Under the pieces are notes generated by a model that saw only the letters and a program-made list of their open reading frames with translations, ran no database searches and was not told where the DNA came from. This document shows, piece after piece, positions 52,362 through 63,899 of a DNA stretch of 64,000 bases. Both the position numbers and the translations under genes were made by a program. The first letter of the stretch is position 1. Every line of letters starts with the position of its first letter. Source of the stretch: Kribbella sp. VKM Ac-2568. Lineage in GTDB: Bacteria > Actinomycetota > Actinomycetes > Propionibacteriales > Kribbellaceae. The stretch lies in NCBI RefSeq assembly GCF_004345365.1, contig NZ_SLVF01000012.1, positions 1-64,000 on the forward strand, read 5' to 3'.

Positions 52362-53369
52362 GTGAGCAGTCCTTTCGGCCCAGCGGCGACCACCGGAATG
52401 GGATCGCTGCCCGGCGAGGACATGCACGAGTGGGTGCGGGCGGTTCTGGACACCGTCAGCATTCCGTTCCTCCCAGAGCTACCGGCCCGCCCATACGGCG
52501 ACATGGTGAGCCGGGCAGCGGGTCTGGTGACACAGCTGGCGATGGACCTGCAGCCCGCAGGTTGGCGGTTGACCGGCGGCAGCGACCCGCGGGCGAGCCT
52601 GGACCAGCGCCGGGCGCGGTCGCGTCTCCTGCAGGACCTGGACGTCCTGGAAGAGCTTGCCGACGGATACACCGGCCCGCTGAAGCTGCAGGTCACCGGG
52701 CCCTGGACACTCGCTGCCACAGTCGAACTACCTCGCGGCGACAAGGTGCTCGCTGACTACGGAGCCCGGCGCGACTTGGCGGAGGCCTTGGCCCATGCGC
52801 TCCAGGAACACGCCGCAGAAGTACGGCGACGTATCCCCGGGGCTGAGCTCGTCGTACAACTGGATGAGCCGGGGTTGCCCGCAGTCCTGGCTGGGGCTGT
52901 CCCGACGGCCAGCGGGTGGGGCAAGCACCGCTCCGTCGACGGACCGGGTGCTGTGGACCTCCTCAGCCGAGCAGTCGAGTCTGTAGCGCCGGCGATCACT
53001 CTGGTGCACTGCTGCGCGGCCAGGCCTCCTATAGAGGTGTTCCGGAAGGCCGGAGCTCAGGGAGTGGCTGTAGACCTGGGGCTCCTCACAGAGCAGGCCT
53101 GGGAGCAGATCGCCCTGGCGGTAGAGGACGGTGTCACTCTCTACGCAGGCGTGGTGCCGACCACCGGGCCGATCCCGCACCCGGAGAAGGCAGCCGAGCC
53201 ACTGACCCGCCGCTGGCACGAGATCGGTCTGTCGCAATCGAGCCTGGCCGATGTGGTGATCACCCCAGCCTGCGGCCTCGCCGGAGCCCCGTCACCCGCC
53301 GACGCCCGGTCCCGTCTGGAAGTGCTCCGCCGCACCGCCGAGTTCATCGCCGAAACCGCCCAGGCCTGA
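52362..53369 (+). CDS. MetE C-terminal-like (cobalamin-independent methionine synthase fold) protein
   Basis: This 335-aa protein has a GTG start with AGGA upstream. It has the UROD/MetE barrel alone, without the MetE N-terminal half. GMGSLPGEDMHEWV at the start, LVHCCAARPP (His and Cys ligands) and TPACGLAGAPS (third Cys) match the zinc site of MetE. Actinobacterial orthologs lie between mnmA and ligA (Rv3015c type, from memory). A methyl-transfer reaction to a thiol is likely; the methyl donor is unknown. Confidence 0.85.
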   Translation: MSSPFGPAATTGMGSLPGEDMHEWVRAVLDTVSIPFLPELPARPYGDMVSRAAGLVTQLAMDLQPAGWRLTGGSDPRASLDQRRARSRLLQDLDVLEELADGYTGPLKLQVTGPWTLAATVELPRGDKVLADYGARRDLAEALAHALQEHAAEVRRRIPGAELVVQLDEPGLPAVLAGAVPTASGWGKHRSVDGPGAVDLLSRAVESVAPAITLVHCCAARPPIEVFRKAGAQGVAVDLGLLTEQAWEQIALAVEDGVTLYAGVVPTTGPIPHPEKAAEPLTRRWHEIGLSQSSLADVVITPACGLAGAPSPADARSRLEVLRRTAEFIAETAQA

Positions 53370-53480
53370 CTGTCGAAAGAACGCGCCGGCTGTTCGACGC
53401 CTAGGCATGATCGCAAAGTCCCACAACGTGTCACCCACTGCGCTCGCTCCGGTGCTCACCGAGTTCTTCCAGCGCTGAAT

Positions 53481-53536
53481 CCTCGCGTCCGAACAACTGA
53501 GGGTCAGGACCGTCGGTTCTTCGGACGCAAGCGAGG
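53481..53536. other. Imperfect hairpin between the MetE-like gene and ligA
   Basis: CCTCGC-GTCCGAA (53481-53493) pairs with TTCGGAC-GCAA-GCGAGG (53520-53536), with a 4-nt bulge and a 26-nt loop. It may end the upstream transcript or be part of the ligA leader. I see no gene in the surrounding 205 bp. Confidence 0.4.
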
Positions 53537-53565
53537 TACCGAAGATCGTCGGTGGGCGGCGGTAG

Positions 53566-55704
<2,139 letters not shown>

Positions 55705-55787
55705 CTGACAGGTGGGATCCGGCGCGGGTACTGAGCCGTCGGACTGTTAGTTTGCACCTTCTACACGTGGGTTTCTAAGGAGCGCAT

Positions 55788-57257
55788 ATGACGACGCCGC
55801 CACAAGGGCCGTGGGGTCCTGGGCAGCCGGGGGGCCAGCCGGGCGGGCAAGGGGGACAGCCAGGTCAAGGTGGCTGGGGACAGCAGCCGGGCCAGGGTGG
55901 CGGTGGCTGGGGCCAGCGCCCCGGTGACCAGCAGCCCGGTCAACCACCTGTCCAGCCGGGCCAGGGCCAACCTCCGCAGCAAGGTGGTGGCTGGGGCCAG
56001 CAGCCTCAGCACCCGGGCCAGGGCCAGCAGCCAGGGCAGGGGCAGCAGCCCGGCCAAGGCGGTTGGGGCCAGCGCCCCGGTGGCCAGCAAGGTGGTCAGC
56101 AGCCTGGTGGGTACCAGCAGCAGCCCTGGGGACAGGGACAGCAGCAGGGCTGGCAGCACCAGCAGCAGGGCGGCCCTCAGCAGCCCTGGCAGCCCGGTGG
56201 ACCGAACAAGGGTGGTCTGCCCAAGGACAAGATGCCGCTGTTCGTCGGCGGTGGTCTGATCGCGCTGGTTCTGGTCGGTCTGCTGATCTTCCTGGGCGTC
56301 AAGGCGCTCGGCGGAGACGACGAGCCCATCTCCAACCCGACCACCACGACGCAGCCGACGGGCGACCCCTCCACGGAGCCGTCCGGCGAGCCATCAGGTG
56401 AGCCGAGCGGTGAACCGTCCACTCCGGCCGGTGGCGAGCTCGGCAACGCGACCGGTCAGGCGAAGTCCGCGACCGACAAGTTGCAGGCCGACGGGTACCA
56501 GTGCAGCGACCTGTTCAACGGCGCGCAGGGTGCGCACCGCGGCTGCTTCAAGTACAAGGACGCGACGTCGGCCGAGGCGATCTTCCAGTTCCAGCCGGAC
56601 GGCGCCATCATCGGCGTGCTGCTGCGGTCCGAGGACTCGGACAACATCAACAACGCCAAGGTCACCTTCGACGCGGCGCTGCAGGCGATCGGCAACGACA
56701 CCTTCGGCGGCAGCGAGGTGGTCAAGATCCAGGACGCCGTGAAGACCGGCCAGAAGACCGGCAAGATCGGCAGCACCTGGGGCGAGTTCCAGCTCCGCAA
56801 CAACGGTGACGACCTGCAGCTTTCCGGCGGCAAGTCCGGCTCCGACTCGTACGACCTGCCCCGCAAGCAGTTCACCACCACCGAGGCCCAGATGTACGCG
56901 GCGCTGAAGCCGAAGCAGTACACCTGCACCTCGTCCTGCCGCAAGACGGTCGGCAAGTACGGCTCGCAGAGCATCTACGGGTACGGCGGCACCAGCGGCG
57001 GCATCCGGTCCTTCGAGATGCGCGCCTCGGGTGAGCCGGCCGATGTGCAGGCGGCCATCCCGGCGGTCATCGCCGACGGGTTCGCGGCGGTCCAGGGACC
57101 GGACGTGGCGGCGCTGAAGGCGTACGTCGAGGCACACAACGACGGCAAGTCGTACGCTTCTTATGTGTCCGGGTGGCGGGTGGAGATCACCGGCAACAAC
57201 GACGACAGCTACCGGTCGCAGACGATCTCCATCCGTTACGAGTCGTTCTACGTGTGA
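55788..57257 (+). CDS. Gly/Gln/Pro-rich single-pass membrane protein with extracytoplasmic domain
   Basis: This 489-aa protein has AAGGAG 7 nt before the ATG. Residues 1-145 are low-complexity repeats such as GGWGQRPG and QQPGQ. One membrane helix lies at about 152-172, then a Thr/Pro/Ser/Glu linker with three PSGE repeats, then a globular domain (about 215-489) with four Cys in two close pairs (YQCSD/GCFKY; CTSSC), probably disulfide-bonded outside. It recalls actinobacterial DUF-type envelope proteins, with the disordered part in the cytosol. Function unknown. Confidence 0.8.
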   Translation: MTTPPQGPWGPGQPGGQPGGQGGQPGQGGWGQQPGQGGGGWGQRPGDQQPGQPPVQPGQGQPPQQGGGWGQQPQHPGQGQQPGQGQQPGQGGWGQRPGGQQGGQQPGGYQQQPWGQGQQQGWQHQQQGGPQQPWQPGGPNKGGLPKDKMPLFVGGGLIALVLVGLLIFLGVKALGGDDEPISNPTTTTQPTGDPSTEPSGEPSGEPSGEPSTPAGGELGNATGQAKSATDKLQADGYQCSDLFNGAQGAHRGCFKYKDATSAEAIFQFQPDGAIIGVLLRSEDSDNINNAKVTFDAALQAIGNDTFGGSEVVKIQDAVKTGQKTGKIGSTWGEFQLRNNGDDLQLSGGKSGSDSYDLPRKQFTTTEAQMYAALKPKQYTCTSSCRKTVGKYGSQSIYGYGGTSGGIRSFEMRASGEPADVQAAIPAVIADGFAAVQGPDVAALKAYVEAHNDGKSYASYVSGWRVEITGNNDDSYRSQTISIRYESFYV

Positions 57258-57295
57258 GCCGCGGTCTGAAGGATCGCGACGAAGCCTGAGGTGAG

Positions 57296-57514
57296 ATGAA
57301 GCGCGATCGGCGGGAGCGCCGGGCGGTGGTCAAACCGCCGCCCGAGTCGCTCCAGCGGGTGGACGGGGGCGGCCCTTGGGGGCCGACCCAGTTCGACCTG
57401 CCGGAACGCGACGGCAGCAACGTCCAGGCGGTCGTGATGGTCGCCCTGGTCGGTTTCGTCATCCTGCTGATCATCGCCGGGCTCTGGACCCTCGCCTACT
57501 TCCAGCTGAACTAG
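57296..57514 (+). CDS. Small single-pass membrane protein
   Basis: This 72-aa protein has a basic N-terminus (KRDRRERRAVVKPP) and one C-terminal membrane helix (VVMVALVGFVILLIIAGLWTLAYF). A GAGGTGAG site precedes the ATG. Its TAG stop is made by the CTAG that opens the palindromic element at 57511, so the natural C-terminus may have been altered by an insertion. Confidence 0.75.
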   Translation: MKRDRRERRAVVKPPPESLQRVDGGGPWGPTQFDLPERDGSNVQAVVMVALVGFVILLIIAGLWTLAYFQLN

Positions 57515-57577
57515 GGCGTGTCTCCCAATTCCCTGCGTGCTGTGCGGCACTGCAGGGAATTGGGAGACACGCCCTAG
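57511..57577. mobile_element. 67-bp perfect palindrome, MITE-like
   Basis: Perfect 26-bp arms (57511-57536 and 57552-57577) starting and ending in CTAG, with a small extra GTGC/GCAC stem in the loop. The CTAGGGCGTGTCTCCCAATT end resembles the CTAGGGCCTGTC end of the IS5-family remnant at 32643, suggesting a small non-autonomous element. It could also simply act as a terminator. Confidence 0.6.
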
Positions 57578-57591
57578 CGACGTGATACGTG

Positions 57592-57626
57592 AAAGTGGGG
57601 CCTCCTGGTGCAGGAGGCCCCACTTT
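57592..57626. terminator. Bidirectional terminator between convergent genes
   Basis: Perfect 16-bp stem (57592-57607 and 57611-57626) rich in GC with AAAG/CTTT at the base, between the membrane-protein gene and the convergent ACT-domain gene. Confidence 0.8.
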
Positions 57627-57647
57627 TGCTGTCTGGGTGCGCTAGCT

Positions 57648-58292
57648 CTACGCGGTGGCGCGGATGGTGACCGCGAGGCTGGCCAGGTAGCTCAGGCGAG
57701 CGACCTCGGACCCGAGGAACTCGGGACCGCCGCGGCGGCCGATCACCAGCACCCGGCGGTTCGACTCCAGCGGCGCCGCGACCAGGACCGACTCGGCCAG
57801 GCCCTTGTGATCCGGAGCAACCAGCGTCGTCGCCTTCTCGAGCGGCAGCCACTGGTCGACCAACTGGCCGAACTCAGGCGTGGCGCTCGTCTCCAGCGCG
57901 ACCTTGATCTCGCTGCCGGTTCCGTCCAGCAATGCGGCCCAGTCTGCGTGCAGGACTGCGGGGGCCTGCTCGACCAGGATGTCGACCGCCTCGGCCGGAG
58001 CGGAGGTCATCTGCTCGACGGCTTCGAGGTCCATGTGCAGTCCGCCGCCGGCGCCGTACCGGGAGAACCAGATCACTTCGACGTCGGGCACGCTGTTGCA
58101 GGCGGAGACAAGGCGGTCGGGCAGGACGCCCTGCGGCAGGTCGACCACGATGTCGTCGACGGCGGTGCCGTTCTCGCGCCGGTGCTCCACGATCTCGATC
58201 GCGTGGATGTCGGCGTTCACCTCGCCGAGAGCCGTCGCCACGGTGCCCAGCGAACCGGGCCGATCGGGGATGATCAATCGCAGCAGGAACAC
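57648..58292 (-). CDS. ACT-domain protein next to gatCAB
   Basis: The GTG start at 58292 (GGGAG upstream) gives 214 aa. Residues 1-75 are an ACT domain (LLRLIIPDRPGSLGTVATALGEVNADIHAIEIVEH), which binds amino acids as an allosteric module. The remaining 130 residues are less well defined and GAF-like in pattern. Orthologs lie between ligA and gatC in many actinobacteria, in the same divergent orientation. The ligand and target are unknown. Confidence 0.8.
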   Translation of the reverse strand: MFLLRLIIPDRPGSLGTVATALGEVNADIHAIEIVEHRRENGTAVDDIVVDLPQGVLPDRLVSACNSVPDVEVIWFSRYGAGGGLHMDLEAVEQMTSAPAEAVDILVEQAPAVLHADWAALLDGTGSEIKVALETSATPEFGQLVDQWLPLEKATTLVAPDHKGLAESVLVAAPLESNRRVLVIGRRGGPEFLGSEVARLSYLASLAVTIRATA

Positions 58293-58519
58293 CGAACGAT
58301 CATCTCCCACCCGAATACCGCGCACGTTACGCCCTGTCGCGGACCATGTTACAGAGCGGAACAAACTGACACGCCCGGGGCTCTCATCTGGTCATCATTT
58401 TCGGCCCCGGGGAATCGGCAACACAGGTGTCACACCGGCCTACTAGGATGGGCCGGTCCGCAGGTGTGAGTCGCTTCCGACGCACCTCAGTAACTCGCTG
58501 TTGACCATTGGATCCCTTC

Positions 58520-58819
58520 ATGCCATCGATTACCCGCGAAGAGGTCGCGCACCTCGCGCGACTGGCGCGGATCGAGCTCTCCGACGACGAGCTCGACCAC
58601 CTCGCACCGCAGCTCGACCAGATCATCGGCCTGGTCGCGCAGGTCAGCGACGTGGCCGCCGAGGACATCCCGCCGACCTCGCACGCGTTGCCGCTGAGCA
58701 ACGTGATGCGCGAGGACGTGAACGTTCCGTGCCTGACGCCGGAGCAGGCGCTGTCCGGCGCGCCGGCCGCGGAGGAGCAGCGTTTCCGGGTGCCGCGGAT
58801 CCTGAGCGAGGAGGCGTGA
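58520..58819 (+). CDS. gatC: Asp/Glu-tRNA amidotransferase subunit C
   Basis: The ATG at 58520 gives 99 aa, the typical length; a TTG at 58508 would extend it. [22 protein letters not shown] is the family start. It wraps around GatA and GatB and stabilises the complex. Its stop overlaps the gatA start (TGATG). Confidence 0.94.
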   Translation: MPSITREEVAHLARLARIELSDDELDHLAPQLDQIIGLVAQVSDVAAEDIPPTSHALPLSNVMREDVNVPCLTPEQALSGAPAAEEQRFRVPRILSEEA

Positions 58820-60324
58820 TGAGCGATCTGACCCGAAAGACCGCGGTGGAGCTCGCGGACCTGATGAGCAGCGGCGAGACCAGCTCGGCGGAGATCACCC
58901 AGGCGCACCTGGACCGGATCGCCGCCACGGATACCGCAGTACACGCGTTCCTGCACGTGGACACCGAGGGCGCGCTGGCGCAGGCGGCCGACGTCGACTC
59001 GCGCCGGGCCGCGGGGGAGAAGCTCGGCCCGCTGGCCGGCGTACCGCTGGCGCTGAAGGACGTGCTCACCCAGGAGGGTGTGCCGACCACCGCCGGCTCG
59101 AAGATCCTCGAGGGCTGGAAGCCGCCGTACGACTCGACCGTGGTGAAGCGGTTGCGGGCGGCCGGCATCGTCATCCTCGGCAAGACGAACATGGACGAGT
59201 TCGCGATGGGCTCGTCGACGGAGAACTCGGCGTATGGCACGACGCACAACCCGTGGGACCTGAACCGGATCCCCGGTGGTTCCGGGGGTGGTTCCTCGGC
59301 CGCGGTCTCGGCGTACCAGGCACCGCTGGCGATCGGGACCGACACCGGTGGCTCGATCCGCCAGCCCGCCGCTTTCACCGGGACGGTCGGCATCAAGCCG
59401 ACGTACGGCGGGACGTCGCGGTACGGGTTGATCGCGCTGGCGAGCAGCCTGGACACCCCAGGCCCGTGCGCGCGGACCACCCTCGACGCGGCCCTGCTGC
59501 ACGAGGCGATCGCAGGCTGGGACCCGATGGACTCCACCTCGATCAACCAGGACGTGCCGCCGGTGGTCGCGGCGGCGCGGAACGGTGACGTCACCGGGAT
59601 GCGGATCGGCGTGGTGAAGGAGCTCGGCGGCGAGGGGTACCAGCCCGGCGTCGGGGCCCGCTTCCACGAGGCGGTCGAGCTGCTCACCAAGCTCGGCGCC
59701 GAGGTGGTCGAGGTGTCCTGCCCGCACTTCCAGTACGCGCTGCCGGCGTACTACCTGATCCTGCCGAGCGAGGCCTCGTCCAACCTGGCCAAGTTCGACG
59801 CGATGCGGTTCGGCCTGCGGGTCGGCGACGACGGCGAGAACGACGCGGAGAAGGTGATGAGCCTGACCCGCGAGGCCGGGTTCGGCGACGAGGTCAAGCG
59901 CCGGATCATGCTCGGCACGCACGCCCTGTCCAGCGGCTACTACGACGCGTACTACGGCCAGGCGCAGAAGGTCCGCACGCTGATCGCGCGGGACTTCGCT
60001 CGGGCTTACGAGCAGGTCGACGTGCTCGTCTCGCCCGCGACGCCGACCACGGCGTTCGCGATCGGCGACCGGGTGAACGACCCGATCGCCATGTACAAGA
60101 ACGACCTCTGCACCATCCCGTCGAACCTGGCGGGCAACGCGGCGGCGTCGTTCCCGGTCGGCCTGGCCGACGAGGACGGCATGCCGGTCGGCTTCCACGT
60201 GATGGCCCCGGTGATGCGCGACGACCTGCTGTACCAGGTGGGGGCCGCGCTGGAGAGCGCCCTGGCCGACCAGTGGGGCGGCGTCCTGATGTCGAAGGCT
60301 CCGGAACTGGAGGTCACCCGATGA
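58819..60324 (+). CDS. gatA: Asp/Glu-tRNA amidotransferase subunit A
   Basis: In this 501-aa amidase-signature protein the Ser-cisSer-Lys triad is K80 (GVPLALKD), S155 (PGGSGGGSS) and S179 ([10 protein letters not shown]). It hydrolyses glutamine and passes ammonia to GatB to make Gln-tRNA(Gln) and Asn-tRNA(Asn). It overlaps gatB by ATGA. Confidence 0.97.
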   Translation: MSDLTRKTAVELADLMSSGETSSAEITQAHLDRIAATDTAVHAFLHVDTEGALAQAADVDSRRAAGEKLGPLAGVPLALKDVLTQEGVPTTAGSKILEGWKPPYDSTVVKRLRAAGIVILGKTNMDEFAMGSSTENSAYGTTHNPWDLNRIPGGSGGGSSAAVSAYQAPLAIGTDTGGSIRQPAAFTGTVGIKPTYGGTSRYGLIALASSLDTPGPCARTTLDAALLHEAIAGWDPMDSTSINQDVPPVVAAARNGDVTGMRIGVVKELGGEGYQPGVGARFHEAVELLTKLGAEVVEVSCPHFQYALPAYYLILPSEASSNLAKFDAMRFGLRVGDDGENDAEKVMSLTREAGFGDEVKRRIMLGTHALSSGYYDAYYGQAQKVRTLIARDFARAYEQVDVLVSPATPTTAFAIGDRVNDPIAMYKNDLCTIPSNLAGNAAASFPVGLADEDGMPVGFHVMAPVMRDDLLYQVGAALESALADQWGGVLMSKAPELEVTR

Positions 60325-61838
60325 CTGTTGTTGCCGATGTGCTGCCCATCGACGAGGCGCTGGCGCAGTACGACCCGGTGATGGGTCTCGAGGTCCATGT
60401 CGAGCTGAACACAAAGTCGAAGATGTTCTGCGGCTGCCCGACCGAGTTCGGCGCGCCGCCGAACACCCAGACCTGTCCGGTCTGCCTCGGCCTGCCCGGC
60501 GCGCTGCCGGTGGTGAACGCGCGCGCGGTCGAGTCCGCCATCAAGATCGGCCTCGCGCTGAACTGCGAGATCGCCGAGTGGTGCCGGTTCGCCCGGAAGA
60601 ACTACTTCTACCCGGACATGCCGAAGAACTTCCAGACGTCGCAGTACGACGAGCCGATCGCCTTCAACGGGTGGACCGAGGTCACTATCCCCAGCGGCGA
60701 CGGTGAGACTGAGACCTATCGCATCGAGATCGAGCGCGCCCACATGGAGGAGGACACCGGCAAGTCCACCCACGTCGGTGGCGCGACCGGCCGGATCCAC
60801 GGCGCCTCGCACTCCCTGGTGGACTACAACCGGGCCGGCATCCCGCTGATCGAGATCGTCACCAAGACGATCGAGGTGCCGCCGGCGAAGGCCGCCGCTG
60901 TCGCGCGTGCGTACGTGAGCATGCTGCGGGATCTGCTGCTGGCGCTGGACGTCTCCGACGTACGGATGGACCAGGGGTCGCTGCGGTGCGACGCGAACGT
61001 GTCGCTGAAGCCTCACGGCTCTTCGGCTCTGGGCACGCGGACCGAGACGAAGAACGTGAACTCGTTCCGGTCGGTCGAGCGCGCGATCACCTACGAGATC
61101 ACCCGGCAGGCGGCGATCCTGTCGACCGGCGGCAAGATCCTGCAGGAGACCCGGCACTGGCACGAGGACACCGGCATCACCACCTCGGGCCGGGAGAAGT
61201 CCGACGCCGACGACTATCGGTACTTCCCGGAGCCGGACCTGGTCCCGGTCGCACCGGCGCGCGAGTGGGTCGAGGAGATCCGCGCGACGTTGCCCGAGGC
61301 CCCGCCGGTCCGCCGGGCGCGGCTGCAGACCGAGTGGGGCTTCACCGATCTGGAGATGCGCGACGTCATCAACGGCGGTGCGCTCGAGCTGATCGTGAAG
61401 ACCGTCGAGCTCGGGGTGGACGCCTCGGCCGCCAAGAAGTGGTGGCTGGGTGAGCTGGCCCGCGCGGCGAACGAGAGCGCCAAGGAGCTCGGCGATCTCG
61501 GCGTCGGTCCGGAAGAGGTCGCCGAAGTACAGAAGCTCGTCGACGAAGGTGCGCTGAACGACAAGCTCGCGCGTCAGGTCTTCGACGGCCTGGTGAAGGG
61601 CGAGGGCACGCCGGCCGAGATCATCGAGGCGCGCGGTCTTGCGCTGGTGTCCGACGACTCCGCGCTGAGCGAGGCCGTCGACCGGGCGATCGCGGCGAAC
61701 CCGGACGTGGTGGAGAAGGTCCAGTCGGGCAAGCCCGCCGCGGCCGGCGCGCTGATCGGCGCGGTGATGAAGGACATGCGCGGCCAGGCCGATGCCGCCA
61801 AGGTCCGCGAGCTGGTCAACTCCAAGCTCGGGATCTAG
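60321..61838 (+). CDS. gatB: Asp/Glu-tRNA amidotransferase subunit B
   Basis: This 505-aa protein starts at ATG 60321, overlapping the gatA stop. [12 protein letters not shown] and the zinc-binding CGCPTEF ... CPVCLGLPG identify GatB; the helical YqeY-like tail (about 410-505) binds the tRNA. It phosphorylates the mischarged tRNA's side chain and transfers ammonia. The operon ends at a terminator. Confidence 0.97.
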   Translation: MTVVADVLPIDEALAQYDPVMGLEVHVELNTKSKMFCGCPTEFGAPPNTQTCPVCLGLPGALPVVNARAVESAIKIGLALNCEIAEWCRFARKNYFYPDMPKNFQTSQYDEPIAFNGWTEVTIPSGDGETETYRIEIERAHMEEDTGKSTHVGGATGRIHGASHSLVDYNRAGIPLIEIVTKTIEVPPAKAAAVARAYVSMLRDLLLALDVSDVRMDQGSLRCDANVSLKPHGSSALGTRTETKNVNSFRSVERAITYEITRQAAILSTGGKILQETRHWHEDTGITTSGREKSDADDYRYFPEPDLVPVAPAREWVEEIRATLPEAPPVRRARLQTEWGFTDLEMRDVINGGALELIVKTVELGVDASAAKKWWLGELARAANESAKELGDLGVGPEEVAEVQKLVDEGALNDKLARQVFDGLVKGEGTPAEIIEARGLALVSDDSALSEAVDRAIAANPDVVEKVQSGKPAAAGALIGAVMKDMRGQADAAKVRELVNSKLGI

Positions 61839-61848
61839 GTTCGACACT

Positions 61849-61887
61849 CCGCTGGGTCCGGCCGCCCCTTGGTGCCGGACCCAGCGG
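61849..61887. terminator. Terminator after gatCAB
   Basis: Perfect 13-bp stem (61849-61861 and 61875-61887, CCGCTGGGTCCGG) between gatB and the convergent sugar-dehydrogenase gene; it may serve both. Confidence 0.85.
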
Positions 61888-61888
61888 T

Positions 61889-63046
61889 CTATCTGCTGAT
61901 GGTGACTCGGAGGATCCGGTCGTCGCCATTCTTGGGGTCGCCGCGGCCGTCGGTGTTGGACGTGGTCAGCCACAGCGATCCGTCCGGAGCCGCCTCGACC
62001 GTACGAAGCCGGCCGTACTGCCCGGTGAAGAACGCGACCGGCTCGCCCGTTCGCTTGCCACCGGCAACAGGGATCGCCCAGAGGCGCTCACCCCTGAGGC
62101 CCGCCATGAAGATGTGGCCCTGGGCAAACGCTATGCCGGACGGCGACGCGTCACTGGTCTTCCACTGCGCGATCGGATCCACCAGCCCGTCGATCTTGCT
62201 GACCCCCTCGGCGCCGGGCCACCCGTAGTTCGCCCCCGCGGTGATCGCGTTCAGCTCGTCCCACGCTTTCTGCCCGAACTCCGCGGCGTACAACTGGTTC
62301 CCATCGAACGCGAGCCCCTGGACATTGCGGTGGCCCTTGGAGAACCAGAGCCTGTTCCCGGGATTGCCGGGCGCCGGCTTGCCGTCTGTGGTGATCCGCA
62401 GAATCTTGCCGCCGAGCGAGTCGTCGTCCTGCGAGTTCGGCCGATCCGCCCCGTCACCCGTCCCGGCGTACAGGAACCCATCCGGCCCGAACCTGAGCCG
62501 GCCCCCGTTGTGGATGGCCGCCGCCGGGATCCCGTCAAGGATCACCTGAGGACTGCTGATCCGGTTGTTGCTGAAGGTCAGCCTGGCGATCCGGTTGTCA
62601 TCGCCGCTGCTGTAGTAGGCATACACATAAGGCCGCCGCGGATACTCCGGATCCACCGCAAGCCCCAACAACCCACCCTCAGACGACGGATCCACGCCAG
62701 GCACCGTCCCGACGTCACTGACGCTGCTCCCGGCAACCCGCTTAACCTTCCCCGAGTCCCGCTCAGCCACAAGCGCACTCTTGTCCGGCAGAAACGCCAA
62801 CCCCCAAGGCACCTCAATCCCAGTAGCCACATCCCCAGCCACAGCCAACTTCACCGGCCCCGCCGGCGCACTGGTGGTCTTGGCAGGACTACTAGATGCA
62901 GCACTACTGGGTTCAGACGTAGTACCCCCAGTAGTCGGGCTGGACGTAGACACAGACGGCTCAGCATCCCCGCCCCCATCCGAGCACCCAGCCAACAACG
63001 CAGCCACCACCAGTCCAGCAGACCCGACCTTTGCCCTAAGCACCAT
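61889..63046 (-). CDS. PQQ-dependent sugar dehydrogenase-like lipoprotein (GDH-B/Hhip type)
   Basis: I start it at ATG 63046 (385 aa) after GAGGAG; ATG 63049 is adjacent. Lipobox ALLAGC with Cys21, then a Ser/Thr/Pro linker (about 25-60) and a six-bladed GSDH propeller: EVPWGLAFLPDKSALVAERDSG, GLLGLAVDPEYP, HNGGRLRFGPDGFLYAGTGDG, SKGHRNVQGLAFD. Anchored outside the membrane, it may oxidise aldoses; PQQ use by actinobacterial members is often unproven. Terminator shared with gatB. Confidence 0.9.
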   Translation of the reverse strand: MVLRAKVGSAGLVVAALLAGCSDGGGDAEPSVSTSSPTTGGTTSEPSSAASSSPAKTTSAPAGPVKLAVAGDVATGIEVPWGLAFLPDKSALVAERDSGKVKRVAGSSVSDVGTVPGVDPSSEGGLLGLAVDPEYPRRPYVYAYYSSGDDNRIARLTFSNNRISSPQVILDGIPAAAIHNGGRLRFGPDGFLYAGTGDGADRPNSQDDDSLGGKILRITTDGKPAPGNPGNRLWFSKGHRNVQGLAFDGNQLYAAEFGQKAWDELNAITAGANYGWPGAEGVSKIDGLVDPIAQWKTSDASPSGIAFAQGHIFMAGLRGERLWAIPVAGGKRTGEPVAFFTGQYGRLRTVEAAPDGSLWLTTSNTDGRGDPKNGDDRILRVTISR

Positions 63047-63307
63047 CATCTCCTCGCCGCAGCCGAACCTGCCCCCAAAGTACTGACCCCTCCAACGCTC
63101 CACCCGCCCCCACCGTTACGCCAGCACAACGCCATAACCCCTCCACCTCCCCACTACACCGCCGCGCAGCCAAAGGTTGCAGACTGGTGCGACGTCGATG
63201 GTGCGGCTCAGGCAATGGCCGATGGGTTGGTCACGGTGGAGACACCTGACACCGCTCCCCACTGGACTGACCGGGCGGGACCTTGCCGAGCTGGATGCGC
63301 ACCAGGC

Positions 63308-63610
63308 TCAGCACTCAGTCAGGAGCCGGCCGATGACGTCGTGCGCGTCTTCGAGTTCGCGTCCGAACGTGATCAGCTCGTCCTCGGTCAACGGCCGCAG
63401 TAACCGCAGGCCCGGCCACGGCGCGAGGTCGGTGCTTGGTTCCGAGCGGGCCGGCTCCGGTGTCGGGTCCTGTGCACGTCGCCTGCCGAAGATGCGCCGC
63501 GAGAGCCTCGTCCGGGCCGGGCGGTCCGGCTGGGGGTGTTGCGCGTCTGCGCCGTCGGGCCAAGGACAGCCCCAGAGGAACCACGGATAGCCGAACATGA
63601 AGGGCGGCAT
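63308..63610 (-). CDS. Possible small hypothetical protein
   Basis: This ORF (100 aa from ATG 63610, or 96 aa from 63598) has an unusual aromatic start (FGYPWFLWGCPWPDG), a basic middle and a plausible helical end (LTEDELITFGRELEDAHDVIGRLL). No ribosome binding site stands out and no family is recognised. Neighbouring frames on both strands are also open, so coding is uncertain. Confidence 0.45.
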   Translation of the reverse strand: MPPFMFGYPWFLWGCPWPDGADAQHPQPDRPARTRLSRRIFGRRRAQDPTPEPARSEPSTDLAPWPGLRLLRPLTEDELITFGRELEDAHDVIGRLLTEC

Positions 63611-63853
63611 CTGCTGTCACCACCCTGGATTCGCTTCGCCGCGTGGGCGAGGTCCGGAACATCGTCGACGCAACCACGATCCCCGCTCGCGGCGCCGCGG
63701 CGGCAGGGCGTTAGTGCCCGGATCGCAGGGCCAAAGGTCTCCATCGCGACGGACCGTGCGCTCCGAGGAGGACGGACTCCACGGAGTACTGAGGACCTTG
63801 CGCAAACTGCGGTAGAGAACGCGCCCCCGGCTCTTCGAGCAGACGGGTTGCTC

Positions 63854-63890
63854 AGAAGGCAGGAAGGTCGTGGTGATCTTCCTGCCTTCT
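63854..63890 (-). terminator. Terminator of the gene entering from the right edge
   Basis: Perfect 13-bp stem (63854-63866 and 63878-63890, AGAAGGCAGGAAG) with an 11-nt loop, 9 bp beyond the stop codon at 63900. Confidence 0.75.
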
Positions 63891-63899
63891 GGGTGTGGG

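Noticed and set aside
55800-56420. Repetitive DNA considered as a mini-satellite or CRISPR-like array
   Set aside because: The repeats stay in frame and encode the Gly/Gln/Pro tail of an otherwise good gene.
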